Positions 7,566 through 17,928 are shown, counted from the stretch's first letter. The stretch is 55,732 nucleotides of DNA from Caulobacter sp. (GCA_017744495.1 JAGIBE010000099.1:1-55732), one strand, 5' to 3'. Notes: generated by a model from the sequence alone, not told the origin. Made by a program: numbers and translations.

Positions 7566-8594
7566 ATGTCGGACGCCTTCAAGCCCCTGCTCGCCAAGCT
7601 GGCCGACGGCCAGACCCTGGACGAGGACGACGCCGAGATTTTCTTCGCCGCCTGCCTGCGCGGCGAGCCCACGCCCGCCCAGGTGGCCGCGGCGGTCACC
7701 GCCATGCGCCTGCGCGGCGAGACGGTCGGCGAGATTACCGCCTGCGCCCGCGCCATGCGCCGCGCCGCCATCCACCTGGACCATCCGTATGAGGTGGTGG
7801 ACGTCTGCGGCACGGGCGGCGATGGCCTGCACACTCTGAACATCTCCACCGCCGTGGGCTTCGTCGCCGCCGGCGGCGGGCTGAAGGTGGCCAAGCACGG
7901 CAACCGGGCGATTACCTCAAAGTCCGGCACCGCCGACGTCCTGGCCGCCCTGGGAGTCAATATCGACGCCACCCTGCAGCAGCAGCGCCACGCGCTGGAT
8001 ACGGCCGGGATCTGCTTCCTGTTCGCCCAGTCGCACCACGGCGCCATGAAGCACGTGTCGCCGATCCGCCAGCAGCTGGGCTTCCGCACGATCTTCAACC
8101 TGCTGGGCCCGCTGACCAATCCGGCCGGCGCCAAGCGCCAGGTCGTCGGCGTCTCGGCCCATCGCTTCGTCGAACCCGTGGCCAAGGCCCTGGGCGCGCT
8201 GGGCGCCGAGCGCGCCTGGTCCGTGCACGGCGCGGGCATGGACGAGCTGACCACCACCGGCGAGACCGAGGTCGCCGAATGGCGCGACGGCTCCCTGCGC
8301 CTGTTCACGATCACGCCGGAAGCCGTGGGCCTGCCCCGCGCCGCCCTGGCCGACATTACCGGCGGCGAGCCCGCCTACAACGCCGCCGCCCTGACCGCCC
8401 TGCTGGACGGTCGCAAGGGTCCGTACCGCGACATCGTCATGCTCAACGCCGCCGCCGCCTTCTTGGTGGCCGACAAGGTCGAGACCCTGCGCGAGGGCGT
8501 CGAGCTGGCCAGCGCGGTGCTGGACGACGGCCGCGCCCGCGCCGCCTTGGACGGGCTGGTGGCCGCCACGAATGCCGAGACCAACGCCGCATGA
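7566..8594 (+). CDS. trpD: Anthranilate phosphoribosyltransferase
   Basis: This 342-residue enzyme joins anthranilate to phosphoribosyl pyrophosphate. The PRPP-binding loop [20 protein letters not shown] is intact, followed by [23 protein letters not shown], a slight variant of the usual GNRA-SS-GSADVLEALG anthranilate site, and [23 protein letters not shown]. Length and domain order are normal. The stop overlaps the trpC start as ATGA, so trpD and trpC should be translationally coupled. Confidence 0.97.
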   Translation: MSDAFKPLLAKLADGQTLDEDDAEIFFAACLRGEPTPAQVAAAVTAMRLRGETVGEITACARAMRRAAIHLDHPYEVVDVCGTGGDGLHTLNISTAVGFVAAGGGLKVAKHGNRAITSKSGTADVLAALGVNIDATLQQQRHALDTAGICFLFAQSHHGAMKHVSPIRQQLGFRTIFNLLGPLTNPAGAKRQVVGVSAHRFVEPVAKALGALGAERAWSVHGAGMDELTTTGETEVAEWRDGSLRLFTITPEAVGLPRAALADITGGEPAYNAAALTALLDGRKGPYRDIVMLNAAAAFLVADKVETLREGVELASAVLDDGRARAALDGLVAATNAETNAA

Positions 8595-9379
8595 CCGACA
8601 TCCTCGCCAAGATCGCCGACTACAAGCGCGAGGACGTGGCGGATCGCAAGCGCCGCCGCGCCTTCGCTCAGGTCGACAGCGCCGCGCGCGCTGCCAGCAG
8701 CCCGCGCGGCTTCAAGGCCGCCCTTGAGGTCGCCCACGGCCCCGGCAAGCTGTCGCTGATCGCCGAGATCAAGAAGGCCTCGCCGTCCAAGGGCCTGATC
8801 CGCGCCGACTTCGATCCGCCGGCCCTGGCCCGCGCCTATGCGGCCGGCGGCGCGGCCTGCCTGTCGATCCTGACCGACGGCCCCAGCTTCCAGGGCGCCG
8901 ACGGCTATCTGATCGACGCCCGCGCCGCGGTCGCCCTGCCCTGCATCCGCAAGGACTTCCTGGTCGATCCCTGGCAAGTGGCCGAGAGCCGCGCCCTGGG
9001 CGCCGACGCCATCCTGGTCATCCTGGCCATGATTGACGACGTCCTGGCCGCCGACCTCATGTCGGAAGCCAAGCGCCTGGGCATGGACGCCCTCGTCGAG
9101 GTGCACGACGAGGCCGAGATGGACCGCGCCGGCAGGCTGGGTTCCACCCTAGTCGGCATCAACAACCGCGACCTGAAGAGTTTCGTGGTCGATCTGGCCG
9201 TCACCGAACGCCTGGCCGCCCAGGCGCCGAAAGACGCCTTGCTGGTCACCGAAAGCGGCGTCTTCACCCATGACGACGCCGTGCGGATGGAAGCGGCCGG
9301 CGCCAAGGCCATGCTGGTCGGCGAGAGCCTGATGCGGCAGGCTGACGTGACCGCGGCGACCCGAGTCCTGCTGGGATAG
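8591..9379 (+). CDS. trpC: Indole-3-glycerol phosphate synthase
   Basis: This 262-residue TIM-barrel enzyme closes and decarboxylates carboxyphenylamino-deoxyribulose phosphate to indole-3-glycerol phosphate. The start at 8591 ([16 protein letters not shown]) overlaps the trpD stop; a longer upstream frame is a trpD shadow. Signature segments are [20 protein letters not shown] (catalytic Lys), [48 protein letters not shown] and [13 protein letters not shown]. It is a stand-alone TrpC with no TrpF fusion; trpF is not in the window. A serine hydrolase gene starts only 4 bases after it. Confidence 0.97.
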   Translation: MTDILAKIADYKREDVADRKRRRAFAQVDSAARAASSPRGFKAALEVAHGPGKLSLIAEIKKASPSKGLIRADFDPPALARAYAAGGAACLSILTDGPSFQGADGYLIDARAAVALPCIRKDFLVDPWQVAESRALGADAILVILAMIDDVLAADLMSEAKRLGMDALVEVHDEAEMDRAGRLGSTLVGINNRDLKSFVVDLAVTERLAAQAPKDALLVTESGVFTHDDAVRMEAAGAKAMLVGESLMRQADVTAATRVLLG

Positions 9380-9383
9380 AGTT

Positions 9384-10706
9384 TTGAGCGAGTTCGATCC
9401 GATTGAGCTGGACGCGCGCAAGGGGCGCTTCTGGCGCGACTGGCGCGTGGTCCCCGGAATGGCCGTCGTCGCCGTGGCTGGGCTCGCGGCGCTCATCCTG
9501 GCGGTCGTTCATACCCCGCCCAAGCCCAAGCCCAAGCCCCAGCCCGCCGCCATTGAGGTCGCCACGGCCCCGCCAGCGCCGCTGGTCCTGCCCCTCAGGC
9601 CCGACGAATGGCACGGCCAGATCGACTATCGCGCCCTGGACGCCCGCATCCGCACGATGATGGCCGACCGGTCCATGCAGGGGCTGGCCGTCGCCGTGGT
9701 CGAGGACGGCCGCCTATCGTTCGTCCAGGGCTACGGCTCCACCACGCCGGACGACGGCGAGAAGGTCCGCGCAGACACGGTCTTCCGCTGGGCGTCGCTG
9801 TCCAAGACCGTGGCCGCCACCCTCAGCGCCCGCCTGGCCGACGACGGGGCGTTCTCGCTGAACGATCCGCTGGGCAAGTTCGGCGTCAGCCTGCGGCTGC
9901 CGGGCGACGCCCAGAACACCCTGACGGTCGAACAGCTGCTGTCCCAGCGCACCGGCCTGCCCAGAAACGCCTACGACGGCTGGCTTGAGGGCGGACGCGA
10001 TCCGAAAATGATCCGCGAGAGCCTGGCGGCCGTGCCCCTGCTGTGCCCGCCGGCCACCTGCCACAGCTACCAGAACATCGCCTACGACACGATCCGCGAG
10101 GTCGTGGAGGCCGCCACCCACCGCGCCTACGCCGACGAGGCCCGCCAGCGTCTGTTCCTGCCCCTGGGCATGACCAGCGCGACCATCGGCCTGGACGGCC
10201 TGAAGGACGCGCCGCATTGGGCCCCGCCCTCGCGCTGGGGCCACAGCGCCCCTCTGACCGAGTTCTATTATCGGGTGCCCGCCGCGGCGGGGGTGAATTC
10301 CAACATCGTCGATCTGGCCAAGTGGATGCAGGCCCAGATGGGCCAGGCGCCCGCCGTGCTGCCGGCCGGCGTTCTGTCCGATATCCAGCGCCCGCGCGTC
10401 AACACCGGACACCCTTACGGCAATTCGCCCCTGGGCCGGTCGCTGCAGCATCCGGGCTACGGCCTGGGCATGCGCAGCTTCACCTACAAGGGCCACCGCC
10501 TGGTCGGCCACAGCGGCGCCGTGACCGGCTATCGCTCGACCATGATGTTCGACCCCGCCACCCGGACCGGCGTGGTGATGCTGTGGAACAGCGAGGCCAA
10601 CCTGCCCTTCAAGCTCCAGGCCGAGGTCTTCGATCTCTACTACCACCAGCCGTTCCAAGACTGGCTGCAGCTGAAGTCGCGCGACCGGTCCGACGTCGAG
10701 ACCTGA
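9384..10706 (+). CDS. Membrane-anchored serine hydrolase, beta-lactamase/PBP4 fold
   Basis: This 440-residue protein starts at a TTG and has a short cytoplasmic N terminus. One membrane segment follows (about residues 24-43, GMAVVAVAGLAALILAVVHT), then a Pro/Lys linker (PKPKPKPQP) and a periplasmic hydrolase domain. The Ser-x-x-Lys nucleophile is Ser138-Leu-Ser-Lys141 in FRWASLSKTVAATL. The second motif is probably the Tyr in HSYQNIAYD, and the third is LVGHSGAVTGYRS (HSG in place of KTG). This is the class C beta-lactamase/D-Ala-D-Ala peptidase-like family (esterases, peptidases and true lactamases), so the substrate is unknown. It follows trpC by 4 bases and may be cotranscribed with trpGDC, although no functional link is obvious. 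Confidence 0.88.
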   Translation: MSEFDPIELDARKGRFWRDWRVVPGMAVVAVAGLAALILAVVHTPPKPKPKPQPAAIEVATAPPAPLVLPLRPDEWHGQIDYRALDARIRTMMADRSMQGLAVAVVEDGRLSFVQGYGSTTPDDGEKVRADTVFRWASLSKTVAATLSARLADDGAFSLNDPLGKFGVSLRLPGDAQNTLTVEQLLSQRTGLPRNAYDGWLEGGRDPKMIRESLAAVPLLCPPATCHSYQNIAYDTIREVVEAATHRAYADEARQRLFLPLGMTSATIGLDGLKDAPHWAPPSRWGHSAPLTEFYYRVPAAAGVNSNIVDLAKWMQAQMGQAPAVLPAGVLSDIQRPRVNTGHPYGNSPLGRSLQHPGYGLGMRSFTYKGHRLVGHSGAVTGYRSTMMFDPATRTGVVMLWNSEANLPFKLQAEVFDLYYHQPFQDWLQLKSRDRSDVET

Positions 10707-10711
10707 TCGGG

Positions 10712-10729
10712 GGCGGCTATTCGGCCGCC
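10712..10729 (+). terminator. Possible hairpin after serine hydrolase gene
   Basis: GGCGGC (10712-10717) and GCCGCC (10724-10729) form a 6-bp stem around TATTCG, six bases past the stop codon. There is no T-run after it, so it is at best a weak terminator or an mRNA 3' end hairpin. Confidence 0.4.
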
Positions 10730-10885
10730 ATTCGCCACAACGACAAATCGCGCCGCGACCTCGTCCGCCAGCGAGCCCCCGACGCCCTCGATTCGGCCGA
10801 ACGCATGAGACCTTCGTCTCGGCCGCTTCGGCGGTGTTTGTATTCATTGGAGATTTCGGTTCAGGTCCCAACGAACACCGTTAAC

Positions 10886-10914
10886 TTGACATCAACGAAG
10901 AACACCTAGAGAAC
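10886..10914 (+). promoter_or_regulatory. lexA promoter with SOS box
   Basis: TTGACAT at 10886-10892 is a good -35, and CCTAGAGA at 10905-10912 partly matches the Caulobacter -10 (GCTANAWC), with 12 bases between. GAACACCTAGAGAAC at 10900-10914 is GAAC-N7-GAAC, the reverse complement of the alphaproteobacterial LexA site GTTC-N7-GTTC with both half-sites perfect. It covers the -10, so LexA should repress its own promoter. The start codon lies 48 bases downstream. Confidence 0.88.
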
Positions 10915-10962
10915 ATTCGTAGAGGTTTGCGGTTTGTTCCGCGGCGACTGGCGAGGCCGGAC

Positions 10963-11667
10963 ATGCTCACGCGCAAGCAGCACGAGCTGCTGATGTTCAT
11001 CCACGAACGGATCAAGGAGACCGGCGTCTCCCCCTCCTTCGACGAGATGAAGGAGGCGCTGGACCTGGCCTCCAAGTCGGGCATCCACCGGCTTATCACG
11101 GCTCTGGAAGAGCGCGGCTTCATCCGCCGCCTGGCCCACCGGGCCAGGGCGCTGGAAGTGGTCAAGCTGCCCCAGCAGGCCACAGCGGCCGCGCCGCCCA
11201 AGGGCCGAGGGGCGTTCAAGCCCCAGGTGCTGGAAGGCGGCGGCCAGACCCCGGCCGCGCCCGCCGCGCCGATCGCCGCCGACAACAGCCGCGAGCTGCC
11301 GATCCTGGGCCGCATCGCCGCCGGCACGCCCATCGACGCCATTCAGCACGAACGCGAGCGCCTGCCGGTGCCCGAGACCATGCTGGGCGGCGGCGAGCAC
11401 TATGTGCTGGAGGTCCAGGGCGACTCGATGATCGAGGCCGGCATCCTCGACGGCGACTATGTGATCATCAAGAAGGGCGACACGGCCAACAGCGGCGAGA
11501 TCGTCGTGGCCCTTGTCGGCGAGGAAGCCACCCTCAAGCGCCTGCGCAAGAAGGGCGGCTCGATCGCCCTGGAAGCGGCCAACCCCAAGTACGAAACCCG
11601 CATCTTCGGTCCCGACCAGGTCGAGGTGCAGGGCAAGCTGGTGGGCCTGATCCGGCGGTATCACTAG
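10963..11667 (+). CDS. lexA: LexA repressor, SOS regulator
   Basis: This 234-residue repressor self-cleaves when bound to the RecA filament. The start is the ATG at 10963 ([21 protein letters not shown]); a longer frame from 10927 lacks support. The winged helix-turn-helix spans about residues 1-65. A Pro/Ala-rich linker longer than in E. coli follows ([14 protein letters not shown] to about 105). Then comes the peptidase domain with cleavage site Ala120-Gly121 (GRIAAGTP), nucleophile Ser155 ([10 protein letters not shown]) and general base Lys192 (ATLKRLR), 37 residues apart as in E. coli. The SOS box in its promoter shows autoregulation. Another LexA-type site occurs in this window before the sidA-like ORF. 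Confidence 0.97.
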   Translation: MLTRKQHELLMFIHERIKETGVSPSFDEMKEALDLASKSGIHRLITALEERGFIRRLAHRARALEVVKLPQQATAAAPPKGRGAFKPQVLEGGGQTPAAPAAPIAADNSRELPILGRIAAGTPIDAIQHERERLPVPETMLGGGEHYVLEVQGDSMIEAGILDGDYVIIKKGDTANSGEIVVALVGEEATLKRLRKKGGSIALEAANPKYETRIFGPDQVEVQGKLVGLIRRYH

Positions 11668-11683
11668 TCTCCCGGTCCGCTTA

Positions 11684-11722
11684 TCCCGGCGAAACGAAGT
11701 TCGGCGCAAGCCGACGCCGGGA
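11684..11722. repeat. REP-like nested inverted repeat
   Basis: TCCCGGCG (11684-11691) pairs with CGCCGGGA (11715-11722). Inside, TCGGC (11701-11705), a GCAA tetraloop and GCCGA (11710-11714) make a second stem stacked directly on the right arm. The outer sequence resembles CCCGGCG/CGCCGGG intergenic palindromes that I recall as common in Caulobacter-like genomes. It lies between lexA and its terminator. Confidence 0.6.
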
Positions 11723-11734
11723 CCCAGATCATAG

Positions 11735-11763
11735 GGCGCTGAGTCTACGGCTCGGCGCCTTTT
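11735..11763 (+). terminator. Rho-independent terminator after lexA
   Basis: GGCGCTGAG (11735-11743) pairs with CTCGGCGCC (11751-11759), with one G-T wobble and a 7-base loop, and is followed directly by TTTT. It lies 68 bases after the lexA stop on the plus strand. Confidence 0.85.
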
Positions 11764-11779
11764 CCGTTTGAGCGCCTGC

Positions 11780-12187
11780 TCAGGTCGGCATTCCCGCCGG
11801 CCGGTTCTCCACATATTGCGGCACGTTCAGCGGTGGCAGCCAGGGCTCGCGGCGCTTCACCCAGACCTCGTACTGCGGCGTGAACTGGCCGATCTCGTCC
11901 AGCCCGCCCAGGTGGATCTCGATCTCGGGGTCTTGCTCGTCAGTCGCCGTCCAGAAGAGAGGCGAGCCGCAGACTGGGCAGCCATGCAGCAGACCGTGCT
12001 CGGCGCCGGCCCAGGCGCGGGTCCGCCCTTCGATCCGCACCTTGTCCGCGCGGAACGCCGCGAAGGCGTTGAACGGCGCGCCGTGGCGCTTGCGGCAGGT
12101 GAAGCAGTGGCACAGTCCCACCCGCAAGGGTCCGCCTGTCGCCACATAACGGATCGCCCCGCAGGCGCAGCCGCCTTCTCGTTCCAT
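11780..12187 (-). CDS. GFA/CENP-V family zinc protein
   Basis: This 135-residue protein belongs to the glutathione-dependent formaldehyde-activating (Gfa/Mss4-like) fold. The Zn ligands are visible: GGCACGAIRY near the start, GLCHCFTCRKRHGAPF about 20 residues later, and GCPVCGSPLFW in the middle. I chose the ATG at 12187 because GGAGG lies 5 bases upstream; the GTG two codons earlier overlaps that site. Most family members have no proven activity and the formaldehyde label is often only a name. A glutathione transferase gene lies just upstream on the same strand (22 bases), so a thiol-related role would fit but is inference. A second family member is at 36959. Confidence 0.87.
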   Translation of the reverse strand: MEREGGCACGAIRYVATGGPLRVGLCHCFTCRKRHGAPFNAFAAFRADKVRIEGRTRAWAGAEHGLLHGCPVCGSPLFWTATDEQDPEIEIHLGGLDEIGQFTPQYEVWVKRREPWLPPLNVPQYVENRPAGMPT

Positions 12188-12209
12188 GGTCACCTCCGTC
12201 GCCTGTCGT

Positions 12210-12857
12210 TCAGAACGCCAACCGCCCTTTCAGTTCCCCGAACGGGATCATGACGTGCTCGCGATAGGCCGCGCGGTCCGTCAGCCGTCCGTACCAGCTC
12301 GCCAGGCGCGGCAGGTCCGGCCGGTCGATCTCGAGCTCGGAGTAGCGATAGAGATGGGCCCCAATGGCGATGTCGGCCAGGGACAGGGTCTCGCCGCCCA
12401 CGAACGGACGATCCGCCAACTGACGATCGACCTGGGTTAGACAGGCGAAGGTCTGTTCAAGCGCTCTGGCCACGGCGGCGGCGTCGCGCTGGCTCTCCGG
12501 CGTGCGGTACCAGCCCCAGAACACCCCGCTCAGGAAAGCCGGCTGCAGCGCCGTCTGCGCCCAATCCATCCAGCCGTCGATCGGTGCGCGCGCAGCGGGA
12601 TTGGCGGCCCAGAACCGGCCTTCGCCATAGGTCGCCGCCAGATAGCGCAGGATGGCGTGAGACTCCCAGACCACCACCCCGCCGTCATCGACCACCGGGA
12701 CCTTGCCGTGCGGGTTCATCGCGCGGAACGCCGGCTCGTCCAGACCGCCAAACTCGCCGCCCGCCGGAACGTGGGTATGCGGAAGACCCAGCTCGCCCAC
12801 CAGCCACAGCACCTTCTGGACATTGGCTGAACTGCGCCGCCCCCAGACCTTCAGCAT
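12210..12857 (-). CDS. Glutathione S-transferase family protein
   Basis: This 215-residue protein starts MLKVWGRRSSANVQKVLWLVGELGL; the Ser-Ser-Ala-Asn stretch is the glutathione-activating site of bacterial GSTs. The thioredoxin-like domain continues through MNPHGKVPVVDDGG (cis-Pro) and VVWESHAILRYLAATYG (Glu-Ser glutathione contacts). A helical C-terminal domain follows from about residue 90, with LADRPFVGGETLSLADIAIGAHLYRY, the N-capping box. It starts one base after the comEC stop, so it is probably cotranscribed with comEC. The substrate is unknown. Confidence 0.92.
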   Translation of the reverse strand: MLKVWGRRSSANVQKVLWLVGELGLPHTHVPAGGEFGGLDEPAFRAMNPHGKVPVVDDGGVVVWESHAILRYLAATYGEGRFWAANPAARAPIDGWMDWAQTALQPAFLSGVFWGWYRTPESQRDAAAVARALEQTFACLTQVDRQLADRPFVGGETLSLADIAIGAHLYRYSELEIDRPDLPRLASWYGRLTDRAAYREHVMIPFGELKGRLAF

Positions 12858-12858
12858 C

Positions 12859-15042
12859 CTAGTCCTTTCCCGCTCCGCTCCACGGGCGCACACCCCGCAG
12901 CGGCTGGGCCCAGACGATCCACCATTCGCCGCCCCGCCGATAGAGTTCGGCCGCGCCGCCCCGGGCGAAATCGTCGCCGTCCAGCACGATGCGGTCGCGA
13001 CAGGCCGGCGGGAGGGCCGCCGTCGCGCCGCGCAGGACGACAATCTCGGCCTGGCCGCACATCACCGCCAAGTCGGTGAGGTCCGGTGCGGTCTTGCTCC
13101 ATGACAGGGCCAGGGCGACCGGCGCCTCGGCTGCTGGAGCGCAGGATCGGCGGTCGCAGGCATAGAACGAACTGGGCTCCGCGCCTTCGGGCACGGCTAA
13201 CCCTCGGCGGCGGCTCCACAGTTCGGCCCCGAACCGGCGGGCGTCCGGCCGCAGCAGCACGGCCTCGCGGCCCTGGCGCACGGCCGCCGTGCTGCCGTCC
13301 GGCGCGATCCAGACGTCGGGCGGCGTCGCGCGTGGCCAGAGCGCCACCGCAAGGGCCAGGGGCGCGCCCAGCCAGCGCAGGCGGCCGCGCCACAAGCACA
13401 GCAGCATCAATCCGATGAATGCGAGCGCCAGGGTGAACGGCGGCCCGCTGGCCACCACCCGCTGCGCCCCGCCCGCGCTGGCGAACGCCTCGGCGATCGC
13501 CATCATGGCGGCGATGCCCCAGCCGGCCACGGCCAGGAACGGCTTGCCCAGGCCGAACGGCTCCAGGGCCGCGCCCAGGGCCAGGAACGGCATGATCACG
13601 AACGACGACAAGGGCGCGACCGCCAGGTTGGCCGGCAGGCCCCAGACGGCCACGCGGTTGAAGTGCTGCATGGCGAACGGCCCTGTGGCCATGCCCGCGA
13701 CGAAGCTGGCCCCGATGCTGACCGCCAGCCAGCCGGCCCCGCCCTGGATGGCGCGGATCCACCACGGCGTGGAGATCTCGCGCACCGGGCGCGGCCAGGC
13801 CTCGGCCAGCGCCACAAGGGCGGCAGTGGCGGCGAACGACATCTGGAAGCCCGGCGCGCCCGCTGACTCTGGCTGCACCGCCAGGATCAACAGCGCCGCG
13901 ATCGCCAGGCCGTGCAGGCTGATGGCCTGGCGATCGAACAGGATGGCGGCGAAGGCCACCGTGGCGGTGATGGCCGCCCGCAACGCCGGTGGCGGCGCGC
14001 CGGAAATCACCAGGTACACACCGATGGCCGCCAGGCCCGCCAGGGCGGCGACCTTCTTGCCCGGGACGCGCAGCGCCGCCCACGGCCAGGCGGCGATCAG
14101 CAGCCGCATCAGACCGAAGGCGAAGCCGCCGACAATGGCCATGTGCAGGCCCGAGATCGACAGGATGTGAGCCAGGCCCGAGGCGCGCATGGCGTCGGTC
14201 TGCGCCTGGGTGATCCAGGCCTCGTGGCCGGTGACCATGGCCGCCGCGATCCCGCCGCGCTCGACGCCCATGTCGTCGACGATGCGGCTGGCCAACCTCC
14301 AGCGGAAGGCGTTGACCGCCATGGCCAGGCGCAGCCGCCAGGGCGGCGTATCGAGGGCCACGGGCCGCGTCTGTCCGATCGCGAAGCCGACCCCGCCCAC
14401 GCCATGAAACCAGGCGTCTCGGGCGAAGTCGTAGGCCCCGGGCGCGGCCGGCGGCGGCGGCGATCCCAGCATGGCCCGCAGGCGGATCGCCTGGCCTGGC
14501 GCGACGACGTCCTCGGCCTCGACGGTCACCCGCACCCGCTTGGGCGTGTCCTCGGGCGCCAGGCCCCTCACCTCCACCGGCGCGATCAGCAGGCGTGGTC
14601 CGCCCGCGCCGGGACTGACCACATCGACCACGAAGCCGTCGATCATCATCACCGCCCGCTCGCCCGACAGGATCGGCGCGGCCACGGCGTCGGAGCGGAC
14701 TTTTCCGGCGAGCGCGCCGGCCGCCAGCAACGTCGCCAGGACCAGGAAGACCGGCAGTCCCCGCCTGGCGCGACGCCTGATCAGCCCCGCCAGGACGCCC
14801 AGGCCCAGCGTCGCGCCGACCAGCAGCGCCCAGGACGGCTCGGCCCTCAGCTCCAGATAGCCGGCCGCCCCCAGGCCGAAAGCCACGGGCGCCCACAGCA
14901 TCCAGCGCTCGCGGTTGGCGACGATCTCATCGATCAGCGAGAGTGTTACCGCTCCCAGGCTAGGAAGCGTTCCAAGTCGCGTGTAAAGAGCCGCACCGCT
15001 AACGGATTTATCCGTTGCGCCACCGGGTATATCCGTCGCCAT
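12859..15042 (-). CDS. comEC: ComEC/Rec2-family inner membrane DNA-uptake protein
   Basis: This 727-residue polytopic protein begins MATDIPGGATDKSVSG. It has an N-terminal DUF4131-like region with two or three membrane segments, an OB-like part (PKRVRVTVEAEDVVAPGQAIRLRA), and then the competence core with HILSISGLHMAIVGGFAFGL and many further segments to about residue 600. The family conducts single-stranded DNA across the inner membrane. The usual C-terminal metallo-beta-lactamase nuclease motif HxHxDH is absent; the last ~110 residues resemble the short soluble tail of alphaproteobacterial members. The start is uncertain because the frame is open to 15297. With the ATG at 15042, only 43 bases separate it from divergent gltX. 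Confidence 0.9.
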   Translation of the reverse strand: MATDIPGGATDKSVSGAALYTRLGTLPSLGAVTLSLIDEIVANRERWMLWAPVAFGLGAAGYLELRAEPSWALLVGATLGLGVLAGLIRRRARRGLPVFLVLATLLAAGALAGKVRSDAVAAPILSGERAVMMIDGFVVDVVSPGAGGPRLLIAPVEVRGLAPEDTPKRVRVTVEAEDVVAPGQAIRLRAMLGSPPPPAAPGAYDFARDAWFHGVGGVGFAIGQTRPVALDTPPWRLRLAMAVNAFRWRLASRIVDDMGVERGGIAAAMVTGHEAWITQAQTDAMRASGLAHILSISGLHMAIVGGFAFGLMRLLIAAWPWAALRVPGKKVAALAGLAAIGVYLVISGAPPPALRAAITATVAFAAILFDRQAISLHGLAIAALLILAVQPESAGAPGFQMSFAATAALVALAEAWPRPVREISTPWWIRAIQGGAGWLAVSIGASFVAGMATGPFAMQHFNRVAVWGLPANLAVAPLSSFVIMPFLALGAALEPFGLGKPFLAVAGWGIAAMMAIAEAFASAGGAQRVVASGPPFTLALAFIGLMLLCLWRGRLRWLGAPLALAVALWPRATPPDVWIAPDGSTAAVRQGREAVLLRPDARRFGAELWSRRRGLAVPEGAEPSSFYACDRRSCAPAAEAPVALALSWSKTAPDLTDLAVMCGQAEIVVLRGATAALPPACRDRIVLDGDDFARGGAAELYRRGGEWWIVWAQPLRGVRPWSGAGKD

Positions 15043-15085
15043 CCCCGCCGCGTCAGCGGTTTCCAGTCCTTCAGCCTTGATACCG

Positions 15086-16525
15086 ATGACCAATTCCCCC
15101 ACCCCGACGACCGCCCCCAATAAGGTTAGCGGCGTCGTCACCCGCTTCGCCCCGTCGCCGACCGGCTTCCTGCACATCGGCGGCGCGCGCACGGCGCTGT
15201 TCAACTGGTTATATGCACGCCATACGGGTGGGAAGTTTCTTGTTCGCGTCGAGGACACCGATCGCGAACGTTCGACCGAAGCCGCCGTCGCCGCCATCTT
15301 CGAGGGGCTGGACTGGCTGGGCCTGAAATCGGACGACGAAGTCGTCTTCCAGTACAGCCGCGCCGACCGCCACCGCGAGGTCGTGCAACAGATGCTGGAA
15401 GCCGGCCGGGCTTATCGCTGCTGGATGACCGTCGAGGAGCTGGAAGCCGCCCGCGAGAAAGCTCGCGCCGAGGGCAAGGCCATCCGCTCGCCCTGGCGCG
15501 ACGCCCCACCGCCGAACGACCCCACCCTGCCCCACGTGATCCGCTTCAAGGGTCCGTTGGACGGCGAAACGGTGGTCGACGACCAGGTCAAGGGTCCGGT
15601 GACCTTCCGTAACATCGAGCTGGACGACCTGGTCCTGCTGCGCAACGACGGCGCCCCGACCTACAATCTGGCCGTGGTGGTCGATGACCACGACATGGGC
15701 GTCACCCACGTGATCCGGGGCGATGACCACCTGAACAACGCCGCCCGCCAAACCCTGATCTATCAGGCGATGGACTGGGCCGTGCCGGCGTTCGGCCACA
15801 TCCCGCTGATCCACGGTCCGGACGGCGCCAAGCTCTCCAAGCGCCACGGCGCCCAGGCGGTCGGCGAGTTCGCCGACATGGGCTACATCCCCGAGGGCAT
15901 GCGCAACTACCTGGCCCGCCTGGGCTGGGGCCACGGCGACGACGAGGTCTTCACCGACGAGCAGGCGATCAGTTGGTTCGACATCAAGGACGTGGTCAAG
16001 GCGCCCGCCCGCCTGGACTGGGCCAAGCTGAACTTCATCAACGGCCAGCACCTGCGGGTGGCCGACGACGCCCGCCTGGCCGATCTGACCCTGAAGGCGC
16101 TTCGAGCGCGCGGCGGCGAGCTGCCCGCCGACGTCTCCGCGCGCCTGCTGGCCGTGATCCCGCAAGTCAAGGAAGGCGCCAAGACCATCCTTGAGTTGGC
16201 CGACCACTGCGAATTCGCCCTCAAGGTGCGGCCGCTGGCGCTTGAGGAAAAGACCCTTAAGCAGCTGACGGACGAGACCGTCGAGCGGCTGCTCCGCCTG
16301 CGCGCCCAACTGGCCTCAGCGCCGGTCTGGGGCGTGTCCGAGCTCGAGACCCTGTTGAAATCCTTCGCGGAATCCGAGGGCGTCGGCTTCGGCAAGTTCG
16401 GTCCTTCGCTGCGCGGAATTCTCACCGGCGGTTCGCAGGCGCCCGACCTGAACAAGATCATGGCGGCTCTTGGCCGCGACGAGTCTCTGGGGCGACTTGA
16501 CGACGCCCTGGCGTCGCGCGCATGA
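15086..16525 (+). CDS. gltX: Glutamyl-tRNA synthetase
   Basis: This 479-residue class I synthetase charges tRNA-Glu; in bacteria lacking GlnRS the non-discriminating form also charges tRNA-Gln. The HIGH-like motif is RFAPSPTGFLHIGGARTALFNW and the KMSKS-like motif is GAKLSKRHGAQ. Between them are FLVRVEDTDRERS and VVVDDHDMGVTHVIRGDDHLNN. Length is normal. I prefer the ATG at 15086; a TTG at 15077 would add three residues. It is divergent from comEC and followed by gltA after 67 bases. Confidence 0.97.
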   Translation: MTNSPTPTTAPNKVSGVVTRFAPSPTGFLHIGGARTALFNWLYARHTGGKFLVRVEDTDRERSTEAAVAAIFEGLDWLGLKSDDEVVFQYSRADRHREVVQQMLEAGRAYRCWMTVEELEAAREKARAEGKAIRSPWRDAPPPNDPTLPHVIRFKGPLDGETVVDDQVKGPVTFRNIELDDLVLLRNDGAPTYNLAVVVDDHDMGVTHVIRGDDHLNNAARQTLIYQAMDWAVPAFGHIPLIHGPDGAKLSKRHGAQAVGEFADMGYIPEGMRNYLARLGWGHGDDEVFTDEQAISWFDIKDVVKAPARLDWAKLNFINGQHLRVADDARLADLTLKALRARGGELPADVSARLLAVIPQVKEGAKTILELADHCEFALKVRPLALEEKTLKQLTDETVERLLRLRAQLASAPVWGVSELETLLKSFAESEGVGFGKFGPSLRGILTGGSQAPDLNKIMAALGRDESLGRLDDALASRA

Positions 16526-16592
16526 GGCGCTATAACGCAACCGCGAAATCGAAAACTGGACTGACCGTTCCACTTTTGAAGGGGTCTCTCGC

Positions 16593-17873
<1,281 letters not shown>

Positions 17874-17898
17874 GCGCTTCGACATCGCCGGATTGGAG

Positions 17899-17928
17899 AA
17901 GGCCTCGTGGAAGCGGGGCCTTTTTCTT
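17899..17928 (+). terminator. Rho-independent terminator after gltA
   Basis: GGCCTCG (17901-17907) pairs with CGGGGCC (17914-17920), with one G-T wobble and loop TGGAAG, and is followed by TTTTTCTTT. AA before the stem can extend it against the T-run. It lies 27 bases after the gltA stop. Confidence 0.9.

Noticed and set aside
10717-10806. Minus-strand 29-codon frame upstream of lexA
   Set aside because: It is Arg-rich with no ribosome binding site and no membrane or protein-like pattern; most likely chance in GC-rich DNA.
11780-12187. The two GFA-family genes (11780 and 36959) as a recent duplication
   Set aside because: Apart from the Cys motifs the two proteins share little sequence and differ in length and spacing.
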